Notes under the pieces: model-generated
Databases searched by the model: none
The model's input: the letters and a program-made list of their open reading frames with translations, nothing else
Told to the model about the DNA's origin: nothing
Translations under genes and position numbers: made by a program
Shown here: positions 15,870-25,390 of the stretch, in pieces
Numbering within the stretch: position 1 is the first letter of the stretch
Layout of the letters: every line of letters starts with the position of its first letter
Origin: Agrobacterium cucumeris
GTDB lineage: Bacteria > Pseudomonadota > Alphaproteobacteria > Rhizobiales > Rhizobiaceae
Assembly: GCF_030036535.1 (NCBI RefSeq)
Contig: NZ_CP080388.1
Span: 2,041,001 to 2,105,000 of the forward strand
DNA length: 64,000 bases
Direction of reading: 5' to 3'

Positions 15870-16805
15870 ATGACCACTGAAATCGTGCAACTGTGCCCGC
15901 TCATCCCGGCACTGGAACAGGAACTCGCGCAGCGCTTCACCGTGCACCGCCTGTTCGAAGCGGCAGACAAGGCGGCGTTCCTTGCTGAAAAGGGCGCTGC
16001 AGTCCGCGGCGTCGTCACCGGCGGCCATATCGGCCTGCCGGCAGATATTGGTGCTGCACTCCCCAACCTCGAAATCGTCGCCATTAACGGCGTCGGTTTC
16101 GACAAGGTCGATCTCACTGATGCCAAACGGCGCGGTTTCCGCGTTTCCAACACGCCTGACGTATTGACGGCGGATGTCGCTGACCTCGCGCTCGGTCTCG
16201 TTCTGGCGCAGGCACGCAAGCTGCCGCAGGCAGATCAGCATGTGCGCACCGGGCAGTGGCTGAAGGGCGATATGGGGCTTTCCACCCGGGTTGCCGGCCG
16301 CCGTTACGGCATTTTCGGCCTTGGCCGCATCGGTCAGGCAATCGCAAAGCGGCTCGAAGGTTTTGACGCGCGGATTTCCTATACCGCCAGAAACCGCCGC
16401 GACGTCGCTTATGATTATCACGACAGCATCGAGGCGCTAGCTGCCAATTGCGACGTGCTGATCATCGCCGCCGCTGCCACCGCTGAAACGCGCCACATCG
16501 TCAATGCCGGTGTGTTGCAGGCGCTTGGGCCACAGGGTGTGCTTGTCAACGTGGCACGCGGTTCGCTGGTGGATGAGAAGGCGCTGGTCGAGGCGCTTTC
16601 AAACGGCACGATCGGCGGCGCGGCGCTTGATGTCTTCGAGGATGAACCGCGTGTGCCGGAAGCGCTTTTCGCTTTCGACAATGTCACGCTTGCCCCGCAT
16701 GTCGGCAGCGGCACGCACCAGACGCGACGCGCCATGGCCGACCTCGTTCTTGCCAATCTCGACGCACATTTTGCTGGCAAGGAACTGCCGACTCCAGTGG
16801 TCTGA
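15870..16805 (+). CDS. D-isomer-specific 2-hydroxyacid dehydrogenase
   Basis: A 311-residue NAD(P)-dependent enzyme of the glyoxylate/hydroxypyruvate reductase type. The cofactor motif is YGIFGLGRIGQA (glycines 150-155). The catalytic triad is readable as Arg230 (NVARGSLVDE), Glu259 (EDEPRVP) and His277 (APHVGSGTH). It would interconvert a 2-oxo acid and a D-2-hydroxy acid in the cytoplasm. It is the last gene of the importer operon, 23 bases after the ATPase, so the imported compound is probably processed to a 2-oxo or 2-hydroxy acid. A hairpin terminator follows. Confidence 0.88.
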   Translation: MTTEIVQLCPLIPALEQELAQRFTVHRLFEAADKAAFLAEKGAAVRGVVTGGHIGLPADIGAALPNLEIVAINGVGFDKVDLTDAKRRGFRVSNTPDVLTADVADLALGLVLAQARKLPQADQHVRTGQWLKGDMGLSTRVAGRRYGIFGLGRIGQAIAKRLEGFDARISYTARNRRDVAYDYHDSIEALAANCDVLIIAAAATAETRHIVNAGVLQALGPQGVLVNVARGSLVDEKALVEALSNGTIGGAALDVFEDEPRVPEALFAFDNVTLAPHVGSGTHQTRRAMADLVLANLDAHFAGKELPTPVV

Positions 16806-16832
16806 CATACCTCTATCGAAGCCTTTAATCTG

Positions 16833-16860
16833 ACGGCGCGGCTTTTATCCGCGCCGTTTC
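16833..16860 (+). terminator. Rho-independent terminator
   Basis: ACGGCGCGG pairs with CCGCGCCGT, followed by TTCGATT. It closes the importer operon 27 bases after the dehydrogenase stop. Confidence 0.65.
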
Positions 16861-16996
16861 GATTCGTGCTGTTGGCTGTTCCTCATTTAGCCTGCAAAAG
16901 GCAGCCATTTGCCCGTAATCCCGGCCTGTCGTTCATATTTATATAATATGTATAATCCTACTATTCTGCTTCCTTATAAAGCGATGAGGCGGAGAG

Positions 16997-19210
16997 GTGC
17001 GTTCCAAAGGCCCGAAGACACCCGAGCAGAACCGGATGTCGCGAGAAAAGCGCGACGCTACGCCATCTGCCCCTCCTGCAACGACTGAAAACGCCAATCC
17101 CTCCGACCGGCACGTGCTTCTGGAAGCAATGATCAATCATGTGCCGGATTTCATCTATGCCAAGGATCTGGAGGGTCGTTTTCTTTTCGCCAATCGCGCC
17201 ATCGTTACGGAAAACGGCTTTAAGAGCGTCGAGGAACTGATCGGCCTTACCGATTACGATATTCACGGTGACGCGGCGCGGCGCGCCGGTATTCCCGATA
17301 CCGAAGCGCGGGTGATGCGCACCGGAGAGCCTGATCTTGGCTACGAGGAACCTGCCATGCGCGGCGATATCGACCGTTGGTTGATGATGTCGCGTGTGCC
17401 GCTGAAGGATGAGAGCGGCAAGATCATCGGTGTGGTTGGCGCTTCCAGGGATATCACCCAGAAAAAGGCCTCGGAAAGACTGCTTCAGGCGCAGGCGCGT
17501 ATCCTGGAAATGATCCTCGCGGCGGCGCGGATCGAAGATTTTCTCGAGGAATTCGTCAAGGCCATTGAAAACCTTGCCACCGGGCTTGCCTGTGCTGTCA
17601 GGGTGTTCGAGGCGGCGGCGGGAGAACCGTCCGTTTATGTCTCTCCGGCGCTGGTGTCGCATACGGGCCTGACGGCGCTCATTTCCACCGTCAGCGATGC
17701 CGGCAAGCTTACCCATCCGGCCGACAGCACTGCTTTCAGTTTCGATATTCCCGCCAGTGAGGGCAAGGCGCATGGCTTTGTCTGGTGCGTGCTGGCGGGC
17801 CGCCAGGCGGATGCGGCGCTGGTCGAATTTATCGGGGCTGCCGCCCGCATGGCGGGACTGGCGATCGACCGGAAACGTGCCGCCGCGCATATCGCTTTTC
17901 TCGCCGACCACGACATGCTGACCCGGCTACCCAATCGCCGTTTTCTCGATACGCGGCTACCGGAAATATTGGCGGTGGCGGCAAAGGCGAAACGGCAGGT
18001 CGGCATCGGTTTTCTTGATCTCGATAATTTCAAGCAGATCAATGATACGCTTGGTCACAGCGTTGGCGACGCGCTGCTTTCGAGAACGGCGGAGCGTATC
18101 GCGCACAGCCTTGGCCGAAACGATCTCGTGCTGCGGGTGGGCGGCGACGAATTCGTCGTCATTCTGGAAAAGCAGAAACTCGGTTTCGAAGACCGTCTGC
18201 AGCGCATTCAGGCGGCGGTTTCGCAGCCGCTGCGCATCGGCAATTACGATATCAAGGTCACCTGCAGCATCGGTATGGCGTTTTTTCCAGAACACGGGGA
18301 AACCACGGCGGAAATCGTCGCAGCCGCCGATCTTGCCATGTATGAGGCCAAACATAACGGCCGGGATGGCATTGCCACCTTCACGCCGCGCATGGCGGAC
18401 GATCTGAGAAAGAAGTTCACCCGCATCGAGGAGCTGCGCAAGGCGGTGGAGCGGGATGAGTTTGTTCTGCATTTCCAGCCGCAGGTTGACCTTCTCACCG
18501 GCCGTATCAGTGGGGTGGAGGCGCTGGTGCGCTGGCAGCACCCGGTGGAGGGTCTGCTGGCGCCATTGGAATTCATCGGTCTTGCTGAAGAAACCGGCCT
18601 CATCGTGGAGCTTGGGGAAAGCATTCTGAAAAAAGCCTGCCAGCAGGCGCAGGCTTGGATCGCGGCCGGCCTGTCGCCCATTAAAATGGCGGTCAATATT
18701 TCGCCCCGGCAGTTTCAGGGCGGGCTTGTGGAGCAGATCCAGTCGGCGCTGAAGGAAAGCGGTCTTTCGCCTTCGCTGCTCGAAATCGAAATCACTGAGA
18801 CGCTTATCATCCAGGACGTCGAAACATCGGTGCGGATCATGCGCGCTATCAAGCAGATGGGCGTCAGTCTCGCATTGGACGATTTCGGCATCGGTTATTC
18901 CTGTCTCGGCATGCTCAAGACCTTTCCACTGTCCTGCATGAAGATAGACCGCTCGTTTCTTACCCACCTGCCGGAAAAAACCAAGGACAGCGCCATCGTT
19001 TCGATCATGATCCAGCTTGCTGGGTCTCTGGATATCGACGTCATTGCCGAGGGTGTGGAGACCGGCGAGCAGGCGGCGTTTCTGCGCGCGGCCGGCTGTC
19101 CCTACGGGCAGGGTTATTATTTCAGCCGCCCGGTTCAGGCGGACGTGATTGAGGACATGCTGGCGAAGATGACGACATTCCCGACAGGCCCTGCCGGCGA
19201 TCTGCAATAA
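16997..19210 (+). CDS. PAS-GGDEF-EAL cyclic-di-GMP turnover protein
   Basis: A 737-residue cytoplasmic signalling protein with no membrane segment. A PAS domain spans about residues 40-160 (NHVPDFIYAKDLEGRFLFAN to VGASRDITQKK), then comes a GAF-like linker to about 290. The GGDEF domain has intact Gly382-Gly383-Asp384-Glu385-Phe386, but the inhibitory RxxD site reads GRND, so product inhibition is probably lost. The EAL domain has Glu508-Ala509-Leu510 and the further motifs NISPRQF, EITET, DDFGIGYS, KIDRSF and AEGVET, so it should hydrolyse c-di-GMP. The start is a GTG at 16997 or an ATG at 17036; neither has a strong ribosome binding site. Confidence 0.9.
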   Translation: MRSKGPKTPEQNRMSREKRDATPSAPPATTENANPSDRHVLLEAMINHVPDFIYAKDLEGRFLFANRAIVTENGFKSVEELIGLTDYDIHGDAARRAGIPDTEARVMRTGEPDLGYEEPAMRGDIDRWLMMSRVPLKDESGKIIGVVGASRDITQKKASERLLQAQARILEMILAAARIEDFLEEFVKAIENLATGLACAVRVFEAAAGEPSVYVSPALVSHTGLTALISTVSDAGKLTHPADSTAFSFDIPASEGKAHGFVWCVLAGRQADAALVEFIGAAARMAGLAIDRKRAAAHIAFLADHDMLTRLPNRRFLDTRLPEILAVAAKAKRQVGIGFLDLDNFKQINDTLGHSVGDALLSRTAERIAHSLGRNDLVLRVGGDEFVVILEKQKLGFEDRLQRIQAAVSQPLRIGNYDIKVTCSIGMAFFPEHGETTAEIVAAADLAMYEAKHNGRDGIATFTPRMADDLRKKFTRIEELRKAVERDEFVLHFQPQVDLLTGRISGVEALVRWQHPVEGLLAPLEFIGLAEETGLIVELGESILKKACQQAQAWIAAGLSPIKMAVNISPRQFQGGLVEQIQSALKESGLSPSLLEIEITETLIIQDVETSVRIMRAIKQMGVSLALDDFGIGYSCLGMLKTFPLSCMKIDRSFLTHLPEKTKDSAIVSIMIQLAGSLDIDVIAEGVETGEQAAFLRAAGCPYGQGYYFSRPVQADVIEDMLAKMTTFPTGPAGDLQ

Positions 19211-19657
19211 ACCGGTTATGAAGGCCCTGTTTTGACGGGCCTGATGTGGGCGAGGCCGGAAGGGCTCCGACAGTATTCCCGCGCCTTTTATTTCTATAAC
19301 CCCCAACCTCCTTGTGATCGTACCGGGTCAAGATGACGTACATCCGTCCTTTGCGGCGCGGTGTATTTATATTTTATGATCAATGAAATTATTATAATCG
19401 ATTATTTTTATTAAGTAATGAATGCCGTTATTTGAAAATATAAAAAGATATTATTATATTCTGAAGTATTTATTTGTTGTAATTTTGCTACTTAATATTG
19501 TTCTGTACTTTTATTGTATTTGTAATCTGCCGATTTGAATTGCGAGTCTCCTGCTATTTCTGTCATTTGCTGAATCAGCGCAGGGAAGCGGGCGGCAGGG
19601 AAAGACCAGCCCTCAGTTTTGCGCATTTGTTGAAAAATTTTTGACTGGAGATTACAA
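19211..19657. other. AT-rich intergenic region upstream of the porin gene
   Basis: About 450 bases with long A/T stretches (especially 19360-19530) in an otherwise GC-rich window. No gene is supported in it. GGAGA at 19646-19650 is the porin ribosome binding site. The region is long enough to hold several promoter and regulator sites, which would suit an osmotically or nutritionally controlled porin, but I cannot assign exact elements. Confidence 0.6.
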
Positions 19658-20701
19658 ATGAACATCAAGAGCCTTCTTATCGGCTCCGCTGCAGCTCTCG
19701 CAGCAGTATCCGGCGCACAGGCCGCTGACGCTATCGTCGCTGCCGAGCCCGAGCCCATGGAATATGTTCGCGTCTGCGACGCTTTCGGCACCGGCTTCTT
19801 CTACATCCCCGGCACCGAAACCTGCCTGAAGTTCTCGGGTTACATCCGTTTCCAGACCAACGTGGGTCGCGATGCAGCCAGCCCGTCTGACTGGGATTCG
19901 ACAACACGTGCCCAGTTCAACATCGACACCCGCACTGACACTGATCTCGGCGCTCTGCGTGGCTACATCGGCCTTCGTGGAAATGCTGACTCCGGCGTTG
20001 GCGGCGCGACTGCCGGTACGAGCGGTAACCTGGGTTCTGGCGTTTTCGTTGACCAGGCCTTCATTCAGCTTGGCGGCTTGACGGTTGGTAAGGTTTACAG
20101 CTGGTGGGACGAAGACCTTTCCGGCGAAACCGACGTATTGTCTTCCAATGCCCTGTTCAACTCTCTCCGCTATGTCTACGATGCCGGTTCCTTCTGGGCA
20201 GGCGTTTCGGTCGATGAACTCGAAGGCATCACTGTTTCGAGCTTCAATGAGCGTGACAACAATATTGGTGTTGCTCTCGGCGCAGGCGCAAAGCTCGACA
20301 GCGTAACTCTGCAGCTCATCGGCAGCTATGACACCGATCGTGAAAACGGTGCGGTACGCTTGATGGCGACTGCCGACGTTGGCCCGGGCACGCTTGGTCT
20401 GGCCGGTGTTTGGGCATCCGGCGCAAATGCTTATTACAATGTCTCCGAATGGGCAGTTGCCGCAGAATACGCCATCAAGGCAACCGACAAGCTGAAGATC
20501 ACCCCCGGCGCCCAGTTCTTCGGTGGTTACGGCCTCGCTTCCTGGGACGAATTCAAGGACGTCGATGCTTGGAAGGCCGGTGTGACGGTTGATTACAAGA
20601 TCACCGATGGTTTCAACGCAAAGCTCACTGCAAACTACCTCGACGTCGACAACCAGCCTGAGGCTTGGACCGGCTTCCTTCGTCTGCAGCGTTCGTTCTA
20701 A
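19658..20701 (+). CDS. Outer-membrane porin, RopA/Omp2b type
   Basis: A 347-residue trimeric beta-barrel porin. Residues 1-22 form a signal peptide (MNIKSLLIGSAAALAAVSGA then QA before ADAI). The mature N-terminus carries the family block YVRVCDAFGTGFFYIPGTET and CLKFSGYIRFQTN, with the conserved Cys pair typical of alphaproteobacterial porins. The C-terminus ends in alternating strands with a terminal Phe (FLRLQRSF), the BAM recognition signal. It allows diffusion of small hydrophilic solutes. GGAGA precedes the ATG by 7 bases. Monocistronic. Confidence 0.93.
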   Translation: MNIKSLLIGSAAALAAVSGAQAADAIVAAEPEPMEYVRVCDAFGTGFFYIPGTETCLKFSGYIRFQTNVGRDAASPSDWDSTTRAQFNIDTRTDTDLGALRGYIGLRGNADSGVGGATAGTSGNLGSGVFVDQAFIQLGGLTVGKVYSWWDEDLSGETDVLSSNALFNSLRYVYDAGSFWAGVSVDELEGITVSSFNERDNNIGVALGAGAKLDSVTLQLIGSYDTDRENGAVRLMATADVGPGTLGLAGVWASGANAYYNVSEWAVAAEYAIKATDKLKITPGAQFFGGYGLASWDEFKDVDAWKAGVTVDYKITDGFNAKLTANYLDVDNQPEAWTGFLRLQRSF

Positions 20702-20813
20702 TAACTCGCATAACCAAAAAGCCTAAACCGGGTTAGACAACTCAGATCCACCCCGTTTCCGAACGGGTGAGTCACTAGCTCCAGTCAAAGTTCCTGACAT
20801 GATGTCAGGTTTG

Positions 20814-20847
20814 CTCCCCGGACCCCTCCAGGCCGGGGAGTTTTTGT
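20814..20847 (+). terminator. Rho-independent terminator of the porin gene
   Basis: CTCCCCGG pairs with CCGGGGAG, followed by TTTTTGTTT. A second perfect stem, CCTGACA/TGTCAGG (20793-20809), lies just upstream. The convergent amidohydrolase ends 33 bases further on. Confidence 0.8.
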
Positions 20848-20879
20848 TTCTGTACGAGGTCTCCGGCAATTCACTTCCG

Positions 20880-22418
20880 CTATCGCAAGAATTCCGGCCC
20901 AATACCCTCTTCTTGGTCAGTAACGCCCTGTTGCCCGTGGGCAGCCGGCTCCGGTGGCCGGGGAGGGTGGACCGGTTCTTCAAAGGTCCGCAGCAGGCGG
21001 CCCCAACCCGGATCGTGCATATGCGCTTCAAGACCGGCGCGGGCGGCGAGGGCCAGTGCTTCTTCCTGGCCGAAGTTAATCGCTGCATCAACGTCGGTTG
21101 TCAGAACCCGGCCGTTTTCCATCAACATCCTGCCATCCACGAAGACGGTATCGACATCGCTGCCCAACACCTGATGCACCAGCCGGTGCACCGGCATCCA
21201 CGTCGGCATCAGATGCGGTTTGCGCATGTCGATGATGACGACGTCGGCCTTTTTGCCGATTTCCAGCGAGCCGATCTCGTCCTCCATACCGATGGCATGG
21301 GCGGCGTCGATGGTGATCATTTCGAATATCTTGCCGGGCGGCAGCAGGTAACGATCATGGTTGTGCAGCAGATGTTGAGTGAATTGCGCCAGACGCGCCG
21401 TCTGCAACATGTCGAAATGCCGGCTGGGGGCCGCGCCGTCGGTGGTGATGGCAACACGAATGCCTTTCGACATCATTTCCATGATCGGCGTCGCCCGGCC
21501 GGGCGGGGCGTGGGTAACCCGAGTTCTTGTTTCGGCCAGAATGTCGATCTCGTCATGCGAGATGCCCCAGCAATGCTGGAGATGGATATCAGGGCCAAGC
21601 AGCGCATTTTCCTTGTCCTGATACGCCATGCGGATCTGTCCGGCAAAGGCGTCCGAATGCAGCCTGACGCCGGTTTTTCGTGCCGTTTCGCGGATCCGGC
21701 GCGCCTGCATCCGGTCATTTTCCGTCAGTTTCACCGCCTGATCGGGTGTTGAGGCATTGGAGGGCTCCACTGACGGAACGATGGTGAAAGGTGTGAGGAA
21801 GACGCTGATGCGGCCATCCGCCGTGCCGTGCAGGGCATCGATGGTTGCCTCGCTGCCTTCGATCATCTCTTCGAAGCTGATATGGCGGCGCTCCGGCGAA
21901 CCGCTCTCCCAACGGGTGACCGGATGCGGCCATGGCAGGCCGGATGGGCCGACACAGATGATTTCGCGAAGGCCGATCTCCTCATAGGCGCGTGCATGGT
22001 TGATGGCGAAGACGGGATCGTCGGCGCGCGGCATCGAGGTGATGATGCTGGCGCCGGTCGTCACGCCGGCGCGCAACCGCTCGATGCCGGAGACCAGGCC
22101 GTCGGCGTACCAGTAATCGCGGGTGACATAATGATAATAGGTCGGCGTCACCACCTTCATCCACATGGCATTGGTATCGGCGGCAATGCTGCGGATAAGC
22201 GCATGCCCGGCATGGCCATGCGCATCGATCAGGCCGGGAATGATGAGTTTGCCCCGGCACTCGATGATCTGCTTGTCGGGGTGACGTGCGGCGAGTTCCC
22301 CGGCCGTGCCGATGTCAACGATACGATCATCCTGAATGGCAAGGCCGCCATCCTCGATAATCCGTCTTTCCCGATCCACGGTGACGATCGTACCATGCAG
22401 CAGCAGATAATTTCCCAT
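20880..22418 (-). CDS. Amidohydrolase of the guanine deaminase/chlorohydrolase (COG0402) group
   Basis: A 512-residue metal-dependent hydrolase. The metal motif is intact: PGLIDAHGHAGH with Asp65, His67 and His69, followed by RLHSDAFAG and LQHCWGISHDE histidines and the aspartate in AITTDGAAPS. The C-terminal beta-sandwich segment (GSLEIGKKADVVIIDMRKPH) closes the fold. Members deaminate or dechlorinate purines, triazines and other N-heterocycles; substrate unknown. The last 30 residues (HPPRPPEPAAHG onward) are a low-complexity extension. GGAGAAGG precedes the ATG. It is divergent from the oligopeptide-type importer and shares its operator region. Confidence 0.85.
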   Translation of the reverse strand: MGNYLLLHGTIVTVDRERRIIEDGGLAIQDDRIVDIGTAGELAARHPDKQIIECRGKLIIPGLIDAHGHAGHALIRSIAADTNAMWMKVVTPTYYHYVTRDYWYADGLVSGIERLRAGVTTGASIITSMPRADDPVFAINHARAYEEIGLREIICVGPSGLPWPHPVTRWESGSPERRHISFEEMIEGSEATIDALHGTADGRISVFLTPFTIVPSVEPSNASTPDQAVKLTENDRMQARRIRETARKTGVRLHSDAFAGQIRMAYQDKENALLGPDIHLQHCWGISHDEIDILAETRTRVTHAPPGRATPIMEMMSKGIRVAITTDGAAPSRHFDMLQTARLAQFTQHLLHNHDRYLLPPGKIFEMITIDAAHAIGMEDEIGSLEIGKKADVVIIDMRKPHLMPTWMPVHRLVHQVLGSDVDTVFVDGRMLMENGRVLTTDVDAAINFGQEEALALAARAGLEAHMHDPGWGRLLRTFEEPVHPPRPPEPAAHGQQGVTDQEEGIGPEFLR

Positions 22419-22478
22419 TCGCCTTCTCCCATATGTTTACAGTCGGTATCCAGAATTTCGCAATTTTGAATACGATAA

Positions 22479-22502
22479 TTGTCAACAATATTATTGACAA
22501 TA
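22479..22502. promoter_or_regulatory. Putative GntR operator, divergent promoter of amidohydrolase and importer
   Basis: ATTGTCAACAAT (22479-22490) is immediately followed by ATTATTGACAAT, giving two overlapping palindromic arrangements. The same 12 bases occur at 31778-31789 beside the cluster's own GntR gene, about 9.3 kb away. Confidence 0.65.
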
Positions 22503-22577
22503 AGCCGCAGCAAAACAATACTCCGCTTGCTCAGCCGCCAGCCGGCTTTCCAACGACCTATAAAAAGGGGGGATCAA

Positions 22578-24143
22578 ATGTCCCGAATTAGAAGTTTTGT
22601 TCTGGCCGCCATGGCCGCCGCCGCCATTGCCGCTCCCGCAAGTGCCGAGACCCTGCGTTGGGGTAGCCGCGCCGATCTTTATTCGCTCGATCCATATTCG
22701 GTGCCTTCCACCTCCAACCTTGCTTTCCTCAATCACATCTATGAAGGGCTTGTCCGTTACGGGCCGGACTTCAAGATCGAGCCAGCGCTGGCGACGGAGT
22801 GGAAACTCGTTGATGGAAAGACCTGGCGCTTCACCTTGCGCAAGGGTGTGAAGTTCCATGACGGCTCGGATTTCACCGCTGATGATGTGGTCGCTTCCTT
22901 CACGCGCGCTTCAGATGCCACCTCGCCATTGCGCGGCAATATTCCGGTCTTTGCCGGCGTGAAGAAGGTCGATGATTACACTGTTGATCTCGACGTCACC
23001 GCACCGACCTCGCTTTTCCTGAACGACATCACCAATATCTTCATTTTCAACGCCAAGTGGTTGAAAGATAACAATAGCGAGAAGCCGACCGACTTCGCCT
23101 CCAAGGTCGACGGTTATACGACGATGCACACCAATGGCACCGGGCCGTTCAAGCTCGAAAGCCGCGTGCCTGATAGCAAGACTGTTCTCGTTGCCAATGA
23201 CGGCTGGTGGGATCAGAAAAAGCACAATCTCGACCGCATCGAATTCGTGCCGATCGCCTCTGCCGCGACACGTGTTGCAGCGCTGCTCTCTGGCGAAATC
23301 GACCTGATCGATTCCGCGCCGATCCAGGATCTGCCGCGGCTTGAATCCTCAGCCAATATCACGGTGAAGAAGCGCACCGAACTGCGCACGCTGTTCATCG
23401 GTTTCAACCGTCGTGAAAAGCTGGAAGACGGCAAGCCCAACCCGTTTAATGATCTGCGTGTGCGTCAGGCATTCGAGGCGTCGCTTGATCGCGATCTCAT
23501 CAACAAGAAGGTCATGCGCGGCCTTGCAAGACCTTCAGGCTCGCTCATCGCGCCTGAAATTGCCGGTTATGCCAAGTCGCTCGATACCTATGAGCCCGCC
23601 GATCCGGCAAAAGCGCAGAAGCTGCTTGCCGATGCGGGCATGAAGAACCTCGCTTTCACCTATACCTGCATGAATGATGAAAGCATCAACGAGGAAGATA
23701 TCTGCTCCGGCGTTGCCAACATGCTGAAGCGCGGCGGTTTCCAGCCGACGATCGACATTGCACCGCGCTCCGTACAGTCGCCCAAGCGCAATGGCGGCAA
23801 GGCCGATGTCTTCAACCTCAGCTGGGCGAACGAGCCGACGCTCGATGCCTTCTCGTTCCTGTCGCAGATCCTGTCGACCCGCAAGGGTGCGATGGGCGTC
23901 TCCAATTATGGCGGCTGGTCGAACCCCGAGATCGACAAGCTGGTCGATCAGGCAGCGCAGGAACAGGACAACACCAAACGTCTGGCGCTTGAAGAAGCCG
24001 CGTTGAAAATCGCCAAGGATGAAACCATGCTTGTTCCGCTGCATCAGCAGCCCATTGCATGGGCCATGCTCGGAAAGGTCAAGAGCGTCGATTTCCGTGC
24101 CGATAACAAGCCGCGTCACTGGCTGACACAGCTCGACAAATAA
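22578..24143 (+). CDS. Family 5 (oligopeptide-type) periplasmic binding protein
   Basis: A 521-residue solute-binding protein of the DppA/OppA family. A signal peptide covers about residues 1-23 (AAPASA before ETLRWG). The family pattern follows: WGSRADLYSLDPYSVPSTSN, YEGLVRYG, KFHDGSDFTADDVV, and near the C-terminus LVDQAAQEQDNTKR. The ATG follows GGGGGGA. Family 5 proteins bind peptides, opines, nickel chelates or other larger solutes. Encoded with two amidohydrolases and, further on, a hydantoin racemase, the ligand is more likely a cyclic amide or heterocycle than a peptide (inference). A hairpin and a 260-base gap separate it from the permease. Confidence 0.9.
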   Translation: MSRIRSFVLAAMAAAAIAAPASAETLRWGSRADLYSLDPYSVPSTSNLAFLNHIYEGLVRYGPDFKIEPALATEWKLVDGKTWRFTLRKGVKFHDGSDFTADDVVASFTRASDATSPLRGNIPVFAGVKKVDDYTVDLDVTAPTSLFLNDITNIFIFNAKWLKDNNSEKPTDFASKVDGYTTMHTNGTGPFKLESRVPDSKTVLVANDGWWDQKKHNLDRIEFVPIASAATRVAALLSGEIDLIDSAPIQDLPRLESSANITVKKRTELRTLFIGFNRREKLEDGKPNPFNDLRVRQAFEASLDRDLINKKVMRGLARPSGSLIAPEIAGYAKSLDTYEPADPAKAQKLLADAGMKNLAFTYTCMNDESINEEDICSGVANMLKRGGFQPTIDIAPRSVQSPKRNGGKADVFNLSWANEPTLDAFSFLSQILSTRKGAMGVSNYGGWSNPEIDKLVDQAAQEQDNTKRLALEEAALKIAKDETMLVPLHQQPIAWAMLGKVKSVDFRADNKPRHWLTQLDK

Positions 24144-24152
24144 TGCAGGACG

Positions 24153-24190
24153 CTGGAAGGGCGTCGGCCTGTCGCCGAACGCCTTTCCAG
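24153..24190 (+). promoter_or_regulatory. Intercistronic hairpin after the binding-protein gene
   Basis: CTGGAAGGGCGTCGG faces CCGAACGCCTTTCCAG, forming a long stem with one mismatch and a bulge, beginning 9 bases after the stop. No T run. The remainder of the 260-base gap up to 24403 shows no convincing gene. Confidence 0.6.
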
Positions 24191-24403
24191 CCTTTCCGGC
24201 GCAGTTCGCCTCAGCCGTTGAAACCCTGATGCTCACGGAAGGGACGGCCGAAACGCGATCCTTCGCCGGTGCAATTGTCGACAATGTGACGGGCTCAGGC
24301 GCGAGGCATCGTCGCATCGTTGCGAAAGCTCTACCCTGTCTCTGGAAGAGAATGGTCGAACCTGGCACGCCTTGTGGCGCAGGTTCGCATCCGAGAGGTA
24401 ACC

Positions 24404-25372
24404 ATGCTGGTTTTCATCATCAAGCGTTTGGGAAATGCCGTGCTCGTCATGCTTTCCGTCGCGCTTATCGCATTTCTGATTTTCCGGCTCGCGGGTGATC
24501 CCGTTGAGCTGATGGTCGGCGAACAGACCTCGCAGGAGGATCGGGCCGCCCTGCGTGAGCGCCTCGGCCTCAATGACAGCCTGCCGACGCAATATTTTCG
24601 GTTTGTGAAAGATGCGGCAGAGGGCAATTTCGGCGTTTCCTATCGCAACGGCCAGCAGGTGTTGCCGCTGATAGCGGAGAGGTTTCCGGCAACGCTGGAG
24701 CTTGTTCTTGTCGCTACCGTCCTTTCGCTGGTCGTCGGTCTGCCGCTTGGGGTGCTGACGGCAATCAGGCGTGGCAAGTGGTATACGGAGGGCCTGCAGT
24801 TCCTGTCGATCGTCGGCGTCTCCCTGCCGAGTTTCGTTGTCGGCATTCTGCTCATTCTCGTCTTTTCGGTGTCTCTCGGCTGGGCGCCGGCCTTCGGTCG
24901 GGGAGATGTGGTGCAGATCGGCTGGTGGTCCACCGGGTTGCTGACCTCCTCAGGGCGTGCGGCCATCATTTTGCCGGCCATTGCGCTTTCGCTTTATCAG
25001 ATCACGCTTGTCATGCGTCTGGTTCGCGCCGAGATGCTGGAAGTGTTGCGCTCCGATTTCGTGAAGTTTGCGCGGGCCCGTGGCATTCCCCGCTGGCGTA
25101 TCTACTTCCGCCATGCGCTTCGCAACTGTCTCATGCCTGTCGTGACGCTGACGACGATGAATGTCGGCTCGCTCATCGCCTTCGCGCTGATCACGGAAAC
25201 GGTGTTCCAGTGGCCGGGCATGGGCATGCTGTTCATACAGGCGGTGACGTTTCTCGATATCCCCGTCATGGCGGCCTATCTCTGCATCATTTCCTTCATC
25301 TTCGTTGTTCTCAACACGTTCGTCGACATTGCCTATGCGGTGATCGATCCGCGTCTGCGCACCGCGCGTTAA
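24404..25372 (+). CDS. Oligopeptide-type ABC transporter permease (DppB/OppB)
   Basis: A 322-residue inner-membrane protein. The N-terminus MLVFIIKRLGNAVLVMLSVA is typical of the DppB family and is followed by FRLAGDPVELMVGEQTS and the ERLGLNDSLPTQYF block. The cytoplasmic EAA loop is KFARARGIPRWRIYFRHALR. The ATG at 24404 with GAGAGGT upstream was preferred over the frame-open start at 24320, which lacks the family N-terminus. Confidence 0.92.
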   Translation: MLVFIIKRLGNAVLVMLSVALIAFLIFRLAGDPVELMVGEQTSQEDRAALRERLGLNDSLPTQYFRFVKDAAEGNFGVSYRNGQQVLPLIAERFPATLELVLVATVLSLVVGLPLGVLTAIRRGKWYTEGLQFLSIVGVSLPSFVVGILLILVFSVSLGWAPAFGRGDVVQIGWWSTGLLTSSGRAAIILPAIALSLYQITLVMRLVRAEMLEVLRSDFVKFARARGIPRWRIYFRHALRNCLMPVVTLTTMNVGSLIAFALITETVFQWPGMGMLFIQAVTFLDIPVMAAYLCIISFIFVVLNTFVDIAYAVIDPRLRTAR

Positions 25373-25390
25373 CCGAAGGGAGCCGGTTTC

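Noticed and set aside
17957..19306. 449-codon minus-strand frame over the GGDEF-EAL gene
   Set aside because: Low-complexity His/Arg/Gln-rich translation without homology; the plus strand encodes intact GGDEF and EAL domains.
20793..20809. CCTGACA/TGTCAGG stem as an operator
   Set aside because: It lies downstream of the porin and before the terminator between convergent genes, so it is more likely part of the transcript end than a regulator site.
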